From NCBI GenBank assembly GCA_905205195.1, contig CAJLCS010000105.1, positions 1 to 5,540 of the forward strand: 5,540 nucleotides of DNA, in the 5' to 3' direction. The DNA is from an uncultured Eubacteriales bacterium (lineage in GTDB: Bacteria > Bacillota > Clostridia > Oscillospirales > Oscillospiraceae). Position 1 is the stretch's first letter. Every line of letters starts with the position of its first letter. Positions 1-5,086 of this stretch are shown piece after piece. Below the pieces are notes generated by a model that worked only from the letters and a program-made list of their open reading frames with translations, had not been told where the DNA came from and searched no databases. The translations under genes and the position numbers were made by a program.

Positions 1-55
1 CGCCCGCAGGCGACGAACCGATCAAAATCATGTTCTCCGGCGGCGTGTACGTCGG
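1..55 (+). repeat. Left copy of a dispersed intergenic repeat, truncated by the window edge
   Basis: Bases 1-45 match 5441-5485 at 41 of 45 positions, and bases 46-55 match 5531-5540 at 9 of 10, so the two window ends carry the same repeat in direct orientation. The copy opens inside a hairpin: CGCC at 1-4, loop CGCA, then GGCGACGAA at 9-17; the left arm continues off the window. A second hairpin follows, with GTTCTCCG at 32-39 pairing with CGGAGAAC at 53-60. No open frame is supported here. It lies beyond the groEL terminator, so it is probably not part of the groE message. Whether it is a mobile REP/MITE-like unit or a structured RNA cannot be decided from two copies. Confidence 0.75.
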
Positions 56-60
56 AGAAC
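32..60. repeat. Inverted repeat (8-bp stem) within the left intergenic repeat
   Basis: GTTCTCCG at 32-39 is the exact reverse complement of CGGAGAAC at 53-60, around a 13-base loop. There is no U-rich run after it on either strand, so it does not look like an intrinsic terminator. Confidence 0.6.
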
Positions 61-68
61 ATACCTAT

Positions 69-131
69 CAGACTGCAAGTGTGCGAATCGTCCGCCAACG
101 GCGGACGATGAGTGCGCGCAGCAGACTGCAA
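69..131. repeat. Hairpin flanked by 10-bp direct repeats
   Basis: ATCGTCCGCC at 87-96 pairs perfectly with GGCGGACGAT at 100-109 across a three-base AAC loop, a 10-bp GC-rich stem. It is flanked by two exact copies of CAGACTGCAA, at 69-78 and 122-131. Each copy lies beside a similar 8-mer, AGTGTGCG at 78-85 and AGTGCGCG at 111-118. No T-tract follows on either strand. This is seen directly; its role is unknown. Confidence 0.6.
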
Positions 132-137
132 CCCTTT

Positions 138-169
138 TGTCGGAAAAGCCCGAAAAGGATTTTCCGACA
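138..169. repeat. Inverted repeat (10-bp stem) downstream of groEL
   Basis: TGTCGGAAAA at 138-147 is the reverse complement of TTTTCCGACA at 160-169, with a 12-base loop. Read leftward, away from groEL, it follows the groEL terminator but has no U-tract after it, so it is probably a structural or repeat element rather than the main terminator. The CCTTTT at 133-138 could alternatively pair with AAAAGG at 153-158, so two competing folds are possible. Confidence 0.55.
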
Positions 170-173
170 GTGT

Positions 174-201
174 AAAAGGTGCTTCCCCGAAGGGAAGCAC
201 C
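174..201 (-). terminator. Rho-independent terminator of the groES-groEL operon
   Basis: Read on the minus strand, GGTGCTTCCC (201-192) and GGGAAGCACC (187-178) form a perfect 10-bp stem around a TTCG tetraloop closed by a C-G pair, the extra-stable C(UUCG)G arrangement. TTTT at 177-174 follows at once. The stem starts about 20 bases after the groEL stop. The U-run is short, but position and structure fit an intrinsic terminator. Confidence 0.85.
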
Positions 202-222
202 CAAAATCAGTTGTGTCGGAGC

Positions 223-1857
223 TTAGTACATTCCGCCGCCCTGGGCCGCAGCCGCCTGGGCCGCCGCATCCGCAGCGGGATCGGGCTTGTCGACGACCAG
301 AGACTCGGTGGTCAGCACACAGGAGGCGATGGATGCCGCGTTCTCCAGAGAAGAACGGGTCACCTTGGTGGGATCCACGATACCGGCGGGGATCATGTCC
401 ACATACTCCTCGCTGTAGGCGTTGTAGCCGTAGCCGATCTTGCCGGAGGTGCGGATCTTCTCGTAAACCACGGAGCCGTCCACACCGGCGTTCTCGGCGA
501 TCTGACGGATCGGGGCCTGCAGCGCGGAGGCAATGATCCGGGCGCCGGTCTTCTCGTCGCCGTGCAGCTCGGAAATCAGCTTCTCCACCGCTTCGATGGC
601 ATTGACCTGGGCGGTACCGCCGCCGGCCACGATGCCCTCTTCCACAGCGGCACGGGTAGCGTTCAGGGCATCCTCCACGCGGAGCTTCTGCTCCTTCATG
701 GCAACCTCGGTCTGGGCACCGACCTTGATGACGGCCACGCCGCCGGACAGCTTGGCCAGCCGCTCCTGCAGCTTCTCCCGGTCATAGTCGGAGGTGGTGG
801 TGGCGATGGACGCGCGGATCTCATGGGCACGGGCCTTGATGGCCTCGGCGTCACCGGCGCCGTCCACGATGGTGGTGGTGTCCTTGGTGACCACGATCTG
901 ACGGCAGCGGCCAAGATCGGTCAGCTGGGCGTCGGTCAGCTCCATGTTCAGCTGGCTGGAGATCACGGTGCCGCCGGTCAGGACGGCGATATCCTGCAGC
1001 ATTTCCTTGCGGCGGTCGCCGAAGCCGGGGGCCTTAACGCAGACGCAGTTGAAGTTGCCGCGCAGACGGTTCACCAGCAGGGTGGCCAGCGCGTCGCCTT
1101 CCACATCCTCGGCGATGATCATCATCTTCTTGCCGGTCTTGACGACAGGCTCCAGGATGGGCAGAATCTCCTGAATGGAGGAGATCTTCTTATCGGTAAT
1201 CAGGATGTAGGCGTCGTCCAGAACGGCCTCCATCTTGTCGGTGTCGGTGACCATATAGGGGGAGATGTAGCCCCGGTCGAACTGCATGCCTTCCACCACT
1301 TCCAGACCGGTTTCGGCGGTCTTGGACTCCTCGATGGTGATGACGCCCTCGGTGCCCACTTTCTCCATGGCCTCGGCAATCAGCTTGCCCACGGCCTCGT
1401 CGCCGGAGGACACGGTGCCGACTCTGGCGATATCGTCGGAGCCGTTGACGGGCACGGAGTGCTCCTTGATGGCATCCACGGCGGCCTTCACGGCCTTCTC
1501 GATGCCCTTCCGCATGACCATGGGGTTGGCACCGGCGGACAGGTTCTTCAGGCCCTCCCGGGTGATGGCCTGGGCCAGCAGGGTGGCGGTGGTGGTGCCG
1601 TCGCCGGCCACGTCGTTGGTCTTGGTGGCGACTTCACGGATCAGCTGGGCGCCCATGTTCTCAAAGGGGTCCTCCAGCTCCACTTCCTTGGCGATGGTCA
1701 CGCCGTCGTTGGTAATCAGGGGCGCGCCGTACTTCTTGCCCAGAACCACGTTGCGGCCCTTGGGTCCCAGGGTGACCTTGACGGTATCGGCCAGCTGGTC
1801 AATACCGGACTGGAGCTTTTTACGGGCTTCCTCACCGTATACGATCATTTTAGACAT
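223..1857 (-). CDS. groEL: Chaperonin GroEL (Hsp60), 60 kDa subunit
   Basis: This 544-residue protein is full length for the family. GroEL forms the cytoplasmic double-ring chamber that folds proteins with ATP and the GroES lid. The sequence shows the nucleotide-binding TLGPKGRNV at 29-37, NDGVTIA at 50-56, the GDGTTTAT motif at 85-92 with Asp86, and Asp396 in RVEDAL, equivalent to the E. coli Asp398 needed for ATP hydrolysis. The family signature AAVEEGIVAGGG is at 403-414. The ATG is preceded by AAGGAGGT (1873-1866) with an 8-base spacer, which settles the start. The gene lies 30 bases after groES and ends at a UUCG-loop terminator. The C-terminal tail is an alanine/glutamine run ending QGGGMY instead of the usual repeated GGM. 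Regulation is by the CIRCE operator upstream of groES. The identification is secure. Confidence 0.99.
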   Translation of the reverse strand: MSKMIVYGEEARKKLQSGIDQLADTVKVTLGPKGRNVVLGKKYGAPLITNDGVTIAKEVELEDPFENMGAQLIREVATKTNDVAGDGTTTATLLAQAITREGLKNLSAGANPMVMRKGIEKAVKAAVDAIKEHSVPVNGSDDIARVGTVSSGDEAVGKLIAEAMEKVGTEGVITIEESKTAETGLEVVEGMQFDRGYISPYMVTDTDKMEAVLDDAYILITDKKISSIQEILPILEPVVKTGKKMMIIAEDVEGDALATLLVNRLRGNFNCVCVKAPGFGDRRKEMLQDIAVLTGGTVISSQLNMELTDAQLTDLGRCRQIVVTKDTTTIVDGAGDAEAIKARAHEIRASIATTTSDYDREKLQERLAKLSGGVAVIKVGAQTEVAMKEQKLRVEDALNATRAAVEEGIVAGGGTAQVNAIEAVEKLISELHGDEKTGARIIASALQAPIRQIAENAGVDGSVVYEKIRTSGKIGYGYNAYSEEYVDMIPAGIVDPTKVTRSSLENAASIASCVLTTESLVVDKPDPAADAAAQAAAAQGGGMY

Positions 1858-1865
1858 GATGTGTT

Positions 1866-1873
1866 ACCTCCTT
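1866..1873 (-). promoter_or_regulatory. groEL ribosome binding site
   Basis: On the minus strand AAGGAGGT lies 8 bases before the groEL ATG (1857-1855), a near-perfect match to the anti-Shine-Dalgarno sequence. It sits in the 30-base gap after the groES stop and allows independent, strong translation of the larger subunit. Confidence 0.9.
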
Positions 1874-1887
1874 ACGATATCCGACGC

Positions 1888-2163
1888 TCAGTCGGTGACA
1901 ACAGCCAGGATGTCATCCTGCTTGACAAATTTGTAATCCACGCCGTCCAGCTTGATTTCGTTGCCGGAGAACTTGCTGACGACCACCTTGTCGCCGGGCT
2001 TGACGGTGACTTCCACGTCCTTCGTGCCGGGGCCTGCGGAAACAACCTCGTAAATGGCGGGCTTTTCCTTGTTGGCCGTGGCCAGGATAATGCCGGAAAT
2101 CGTCTCTTCCTTGGCTTCATGCTGCTTGAGCAGAATGTTGTCTGCCATGGGTTTCAGTTTCAT
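1888..2163 (-). CDS. groES: Co-chaperonin GroES (Hsp10)
   Basis: This 91-residue protein is slightly shorter than the roughly 95 residues usual for the family but complete. GroES forms the seven-membered lid of the GroEL folding chamber in the cytoplasm. It begins MKLKPMADNILLK, the normal first strand. The mobile loop covers about residues 16-32 and carries the hydrophobic tripeptide I25-I26-L27 after Gly24, which docks onto the GroEL apical domain. The later VKPGDKVVVSKFSG segment at about 54-67 is typical of the barrel core, and the protein ends DDILAVVTD. GGAGG (2175-2171) sits 7 bases before the ATG. It is the first gene of the groES-groEL operon, controlled by a consensus promoter and CIRCE. 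Confidence 0.98.
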   Translation of the reverse strand: MKLKPMADNILLKQHEAKEETISGIILATANKEKPAIYEVVSAGPGTKDVEVTVKPGDKVVVSKFSGNEIKLDGVDYKFVKQDDILAVVTD

Positions 2164-2170
2164 AACAATT

Positions 2171-2175
2171 CCTCC
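2171..2175 (-). promoter_or_regulatory. groES ribosome binding site
   Basis: On the minus strand GGAGG lies 7 bases before the ATG at 2163-2161. It supports this start and shows no overlap with CIRCE, which is about 58 bases further upstream. Confidence 0.85.
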
Positions 2176-2199
2176 ATCATTGAAGTATTTTGACTGTCT

Positions 2200-2213
2200 G
2201 CCGGAAAACCGGC
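2200..2213 (-). other. Small hairpin in the groE mRNA leader
   Basis: GCCGG at 2200-2204 pairs with CCGGC at 2209-2213 around a four-base loop, which reads UUUU in the minus-strand transcript. It lies between CIRCE and the groES ribosome binding site. It could stabilise the 5' end of the message, but a 5-bp stem may also be chance. Confidence 0.3.
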
Positions 2214-2232
2214 GGGCATAAAACCTATGGGT

Positions 2233-2259
2233 TTAGCACTCAATCTTTCTGAGTGCTAA
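2233..2259. promoter_or_regulatory. CIRCE operator (HrcA binding site)
   Basis: TTAGCACTC (2233-2241), a 9-base spacer, then GAGTGCTAA (2251-2259) is a perfect match to the CIRCE consensus of two 9-base arms and a 9-base spacer. CIRCE is bound by the heat-shock repressor HrcA, whose activity in Gram-positive bacteria depends on GroE. It starts 3 bases after the groE -10 box and would cover the transcription start, which explains repression. hrcA itself is not in the window. Confidence 0.97.
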
Positions 2260-2262
2260 TAC

Positions 2263-2291
2263 ATCATACCCCAAACCGCAGAAAAAAGCAA
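2263..2291 (-). promoter_or_regulatory. SigA-type promoter of groES-groEL
   Basis: On the minus strand a TTGCTT -35 box (2291-2286) is followed by a 17-base spacer and a TATGAT -10 box (2268-2263). The predicted start, near 2256, falls inside CIRCE and gives a leader of about 90 bases. Box quality, exact 17-base spacing and CIRCE placement all agree. Confidence 0.85.
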
Positions 2292-2303
2292 GGGGGCAAA
2301 CGC

Positions 2304-2321
2304 ATTTTTTCATGAAAAAAT
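2304..2321. promoter_or_regulatory. 18-bp perfect AT palindrome upstream of the groE promoter
   Basis: ATTTTTTCA at 2304-2312 is followed directly by its reverse complement TGAAAAAAT at 2313-2321. It lies 12 bases beyond the groE -35 box, at about -48 to -65 from the predicted groE start. It could act as an UP-element-like A/T tract or as a site for a dimeric regulator. I do not recognise it as a known operator, and it does not resemble the CtsR heptad repeat. Confidence 0.5.
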
Positions 2322-2414
2322 TGTGAATCTTTTCCCGTGCGCGTCTGTCCGCCAATGGGTTGCCGTCTTCTGGTGATTCTGACGAAAAATCTTTCAAAAG
2401 CCGTTGGTTTCCTC

Positions 2415-2443
2415 TTGCTTTTTGTACGATATTCCATTATAAT
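2415..2443 (+). promoter_or_regulatory. SigA-type promoter of the minD-mgsA operon
   Basis: TTGCTT (2415-2420), a 17-base spacer, then a perfect TATAAT (2438-2443). Transcription should start near 2450. The in-frame ATG at 2442 overlaps this -10 box, so it cannot be on the message; this pushes the minD start to the GTG at 2475. Confidence 0.8.
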
Positions 2444-2455
2444 GGGGCTAAACAC

Positions 2456-2466
2456 AGGGAAGGGGG
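2456..2466 (+). promoter_or_regulatory. minD ribosome binding site (decides the GTG start)
   Basis: A purine run AGGGAAGGGGG ends 8 bases before GTG 2475. Neither upstream in-frame ATG (2337 or 2442) lies on the transcript predicted from the promoter, so this site supports the GTG. Confidence 0.65.
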
Positions 2467-2474
2467 CCTTGCGC

Positions 2475-3215
2475 GTGGGGGAGATCATCGCCGTTCTGTC
2501 CGGAAAAGGCGGCACCGGGAAAACCACCGTCTGCGCCGGGCTTGCCGCCGCACTGGCTGCCGCCGGGCGGAAGGTCCTGTGCGTGGACTGTGACGTGGGT
2601 CTGCGGAATCTGGATATTGCGCTGGGTCTGGCGGACCGGGGCGGCCCGTCCTTCCTCGACCTGTGCCGGGGGGACGGGGATTTCTCCGCGTTGGCGCCCC
2701 ACCCCGATTACCCGTCGCTGTTTTTCCTCACCGCGCCGGTGAACTGTCGGCCGGAGCAGATTCCCGCCGATGCCTTCGCCGCGCTGCTGCGCCGGGCCGG
2801 GGCGGAATTTGATCAGGTCCTGCTGGACGCCCCTGCCGGGATCGACGCCGGCTTCCGTCTGGCCGCCGATGCCGCCGACCGGATCCTGCTGGTCACCGGC
2901 CCGGACCCGGCCGCCATCCGGGATGCCGCCCGCACCGCCGACGTGCTGGAGCTGATGCACAAAACCGGCATCCGTCTCATCGTCAACCGGGTCCGACCCC
3001 GCATGGTCTCCCGCCTGCACCTGACCGTGGACGACATCATGGACCAGGCCGGGCTTCCGCTGATGGGCATCATCCCGGAAGATCCCAAAGTCCCGCTGGC
3101 TGCCGCCGCCGAAACCCCGCTGCTGCGCTACAGCCGCCGGGGCGCCGCCGCAGCCGCCTGCCGACGCATCGCCGCCCGCTTGCAGGGCTTGCCGGAGCCG
3201 ATTCAAATCCGGTAA
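2475..3215 (+). CDS. minD: MinD-family septum-site ATPase (ParA/MinD superfamily)
   Basis: From the GTG at 2475 this is 246 residues. The deviant Walker A motif GKGGTGKTT is at 10-18 with signature Lys11 and Lys16, in the same positions as E. coli MinD. VDCDVGLRNLDIALGL at 37-52 carries Asp38 and Asp40, and LLDAPAGID at 116-124 is the Walker B region. LIVNRVRPRMV at 168-178 and MGIIPED at 197-203 are typical of MinD rather than of chromosome-partitioning ParA. MinD binds the membrane as an ATP dimer and recruits MinC to block FtsZ at wrong sites. The C-terminus is an alanine/arginine helix ending LPEPIQIR, without the usual lysine- and aromatic-containing amphipathic targeting helix; the protein is also shorter than typical MinD (about 265-270). 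No minC or minE is adjacent. The family is clear; the exact role in division is less certain. Confidence 0.82.
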   Translation: MGEIIAVLSGKGGTGKTTVCAGLAAALAAAGRKVLCVDCDVGLRNLDIALGLADRGGPSFLDLCRGDGDFSALAPHPDYPSLFFLTAPVNCRPEQIPADAFAALLRRAGAEFDQVLLDAPAGIDAGFRLAADAADRILLVTGPDPAAIRDAARTADVLELMHKTGIRLIVNRVRPRMVSRLHLTVDDIMDQAGLPLMGIIPEDPKVPLAAAAETPLLRYSRRGAAAAACRRIAARLQGLPEPIQIR

Positions 3216-3224
3216 TTTTATTGT

Positions 3225-3230
3225 AAGGAG
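3225..3230 (+). promoter_or_regulatory. mgsA ribosome binding site (decides the GTG start)
   Basis: AAGGAG ends 8 bases before GTG 3239. An in-frame GTG at 3230 overlaps the last base of this site and therefore cannot use it, so 3239 is the likely start. That start also gives MNIAFLAHDKKKELM, which matches the family N-terminus. Confidence 0.85.
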
Positions 3231-3238
3231 TGACCGCC

Positions 3239-3652
3239 GTGAATATCGCATTTCTGGCCCACGACAAGAAAAAAGAATTGATGGTTCAGTTCTGTACCGC
3301 TTACAAGAGCGTGCTGGCCAAGCACAATCTGTTCGCCACGGCAACCACCGGGCGGCTGATTGCCGACAATACCGGTCTGCCGATCACCCTTCTCCTGTCT
3401 CATAAGCAGGGCGGCCATCAGCAGATCAACGCCCGCATTGCCTATAATGAGATTGATCTGGTGCTGCTGTTCACCGATCCCAACAACACCGACGTGTGGG
3501 ACGACAACCAGATGATCGAAACCATACACTACTGCGACAAGCACAACGTGCCCATCGCCACCAATCTGGCCAGTGCCGAGCTGTTCATCATGGGTCTGCA
3601 GCGGGGCGATCTGGACTGGCGGGACACCCTCCATTCCCGGAATCGATTCTGA
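3239..3652 (+). CDS. mgsA: Methylglyoxal synthase-family protein with altered active site
   Basis: This 137-residue protein equals the length of the Bacillus enzyme. Methylglyoxal synthase converts dihydroxyacetone phosphate to methylglyoxal and phosphate, a cytoplasmic bypass of lower glycolysis. The fold is clear: IAFLAHDKKKELM at 3-15, the phosphate-binding ATATTG at 33-38 (family ATGTTG), GGxQQ at 58-62, DP at 80-81 and VPIATNLASAE at 104-114. Key sites differ, however. The catalytic Asp of GGDQQ (E. coli Asp71) is His60, the preceding SGP is S-H-K, and the usual PHxPD segment (His98/Asp101 in E. coli) reads VWDDNQ at 86-91 with one extra residue. Asp9 and Asp80 (E. coli Asp20 and Asp91) are kept. 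The gene lies 23 bases after minD, probably in one operon. It may be a catalytically changed paralogue: family certain, activity doubtful. Confidence 0.85.
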   Translation: MNIAFLAHDKKKELMVQFCTAYKSVLAKHNLFATATTGRLIADNTGLPITLLLSHKQGGHQQINARIAYNEIDLVLLFTDPNNTDVWDDNQMIETIHYCDKHNVPIATNLASAELFIMGLQRGDLDWRDTLHSRNRF

Positions 3653-3658
3653 ATCTTC

Positions 3659-3687
3659 GCCGCCCACCGTGGTGGGCGGCATTCTTT
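3659..3687 (+). terminator. Hairpin terminator or attenuator between mgsA and hisS
   Basis: GCCGCCCACC at 3659-3668 and GGTGGGCGGC at 3671-3680 form an inverted repeat (9 bp with a CGTG loop), 6 bases after the mgsA stop. ATTCTTT follows at 3681-3687, a weak U-rich tail. It likely ends the minD-mgsA message, perhaps incompletely, since no clear promoter lies between it and hisS. Confidence 0.65.
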
Positions 3688-3705
3688 GGAGTATTCCCAG
3701 TTACG

Positions 3706-3711
3706 AAAGGA
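3706..3711 (+). promoter_or_regulatory. hisS ribosome binding site (decides the ATG start)
   Basis: AAAGGA ends 10 bases before ATG 3722. A longer in-frame start at TTG 3686 would lie in the terminator tail with no ribosome binding site and adds 12 residues unlike the family, so 3722 is preferred. Confidence 0.7.
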
Positions 3712-3721
3712 TTTTACGCAA

Positions 3722-5086
3722 ATGGAACGAATCAAGCCCCGGACCCTGTCCGGCTTCATGGAGTTGCTGCCTGCCAAGCAGATGCAGTTCGAGCGGATGA
3801 CCGAAATTCTCCGCGACACCTATTCCCTCTACGGCTTTACGCCGCTGGACACCCCCGCCATCGAGGATGCCCAGATTCTGTTGGCCAAGGGCGGCGGCGA
3901 AACCGAAAAGCAGATTTACCGTTTTCAGAAGGGCGACAGCGATCTGGCTCTCCGGTTCGATCTGACGGTGCCGCTGGCCAAATATGTGGCGCTGCACTAT
4001 AATGATCTGGCCTTCCCCTTCCGCCGCTATCAGATCAGCAAGGTTTACCGGGGTGAGCGCGCCCAGCGGGGTCGGTTCCGGGAGTTCTATCAGGCCGACA
4101 TCGACATCATCGGCGACGGCAAGCTGGATATCCTCAATGAGGCGGAAATCCCCGCCATCATCTACCGGATCTTCCGCCGGTTCGGCCTGACCCGGTTCCA
4201 GATCCGGGTGAACAACCGGAAAATCCTCAACGGCTTCTACGCCATGCTGGGCCTGACCGAAAAGAGCGGCGACATCATGCGGACCGTGGACAAGCTGGAC
4301 AAAATCGGCCCGGACAAGGTCAAGGTGCTGCTCACCGAGGACTGCGGCCTGTCCGACGATCAGGCCGACGAAATTCTGGCCTTCATTTCCATCTCCGGCA
4401 CCAACGCCCGGGTGCTTCAGGCGCTGGAGGGCTATCAGGGCAAGGACGCCACCTTCGATCTGGGCCTTGCCGAGCTGAAGGCCGTGACGGAGAACCTGTC
4501 CGCCTTCGGCGTGCCGGAGGAGAACTTCGCCGTGGACCTGACCATCGCCCGGGGGCTGGACTACTATACCGGCACCGTCTACGAAACCGCCCTGCTGGAT
4601 CATCCGGAGATCGGCTCCGTCTGCTCCGGCGGCCGCTACGACAATCTGGCCGGGTACTACATCGACAAGCCCCTGCCCGGCGTGGGTATTTCCATCGGCC
4701 TGACCCGGCTGTTCTATGTGCTGGATGAGCAGAACCTGCTGAATCCGGCGCTGCCCTGCGCCCCGGCCGACGCGCTGGTGCTGCCCATGACCGACTCCCC
4801 CGCCCCCGCCATCGCGCTGGCGGAGCGGCTCCGGGCGGAAGGCATCCGGGTGCAGCTTTACAGTGAAGCCAAGAGATTCAAGCAGAAAATGAGCTATTGC
4901 GACAAGCTGGGCGTTCCCTTCGCCGTTCTGCTGGGCGAGGACGAGCTGGCCCAGGGCAAATGCTCCGTGAAGGATATGGCCACCGGCAAGCAGGAAACGC
5001 TGACGCCGGAGGAAGCCGCCGCCCTCATCAAAGAGGAGCTGGCCCGGCGGAATCAGGGCGCCGTCATTCTGGAGAACCGGGACTGA
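3722..5086 (+). CDS. hisS: Histidine--tRNA ligase (HisRS)
   Basis: This 454-residue class II synthetase attaches histidine to tRNA-His in the cytoplasm. FDLTVPLAKYV at 79-89 leads into motif 2, FPFRRYQISKVYRGERAQRG at 98-117, where Arg110 and Glu112 form the RxE pair that contacts ATP. The HisRS-specific motifs follow: ARGLDYYTG at 276-284, GGRYDNL at 303-309, and motif 3 GVGISIGLTRL at 320-330 with Arg329. Residues about 350-437 form the C-terminal anticodon-binding domain (ADALVLP... KQKMSYCDKLGVPFAVLLGEDE), which argues against HisZ, a paralogue lacking it. NNRKILNGF and DKLDKIG resemble the Bacteroides/eukaryote-like HisRS branch more than E. coli. The N-terminal KGTRDFLP-type signature is eroded to LSGFMELLP at 9-17. 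No T-box precedes it. It overlaps the next gene by one base. Confidence 0.95.
   Translation: MERIKPRTLSGFMELLPAKQMQFERMTEILRDTYSLYGFTPLDTPAIEDAQILLAKGGGETEKQIYRFQKGDSDLALRFDLTVPLAKYVALHYNDLAFPFRRYQISKVYRGERAQRGRFREFYQADIDIIGDGKLDILNEAEIPAIIYRIFRRFGLTRFQIRVNNRKILNGFYAMLGLTEKSGDIMRTVDKLDKIGPDKVKVLLTEDCGLSDDQADEILAFISISGTNARVLQALEGYQGKDATFDLGLAELKAVTENLSAFGVPEENFAVDLTIARGLDYYTGTVYETALLDHPEIGSVCSGGRYDNLAGYYIDKPLPGVGISIGLTRLFYVLDEQNLLNPALPCAPADALVLPMTDSPAPAIALAERLRAEGIRVQLYSEAKRFKQKMSYCDKLGVPFAVLLGEDELAQGKCSVKDMATGKQETLTPEEAAALIKEELARRNQGAVILENRD

Larger units (their letters stand above)
2164..2474. promoter_or_regulatory. Divergent intergenic control region between groES and minD
   Basis: This 311-base gap holds no gene that I can support. 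From left to right it contains the groES ribosome binding site, the groE leader with a small hairpin, CIRCE, the leftward groE promoter, an 18-bp AT palindrome, about 90 bases without recognisable signals (2322-2414), the rightward minD promoter and the minD ribosome binding site. Its A/T-rich patches stand out from the GC-rich genes either side. Confidence 0.75.

Noticed and set aside
30..536. A 168-codon plus-strand frame starting in the left intergenic repeat
   Set aside because: It runs antisense into groEL, is Arg/Pro/Ser-rich, and spans the groE terminator and several hairpins.
112..2193. A 693-codon open frame on the plus strand, antisense across groEL and groES
   Set aside because: groEL and groES share one reading register, and their GC-rich third positions keep the opposing frame open. 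Its translation is low-complexity Gly/His/Leu-rich, and the minus strand encodes two certain genes with proper ribosome binding sites.
2337..2474. Longer minD starts at ATG 2337 or ATG 2442
   Set aside because: Both lie upstream of the predicted transcription start near 2450, the second overlaps the TATAAT box, and the extra residues are unlike MinD, which begins just before the Walker A motif.
3230..3238. Upstream GTG start for mgsA
   Set aside because: It overlaps the AAGGAG ribosome binding site; GTG 3239 has ideal spacing and gives the family N-terminus.
2448..3344. A 298-codon minus-strand frame over minD and the start of mgsA
   Set aside because: It is antisense to clear family matches, has Gly/Gln/Arg-rich composition typical of shadow frames, and no ribosome binding site or promoter.
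3653..3721. T-box leader for hisS
   Set aside because: The space is too short for stem I and the antiterminator, and no T-box core sequence is seen.
3701..4603. A 300-codon minus-strand frame inside hisS
   Set aside because: It is a shadow of hisS codon bias; the plus strand carries all HisRS motifs in order.
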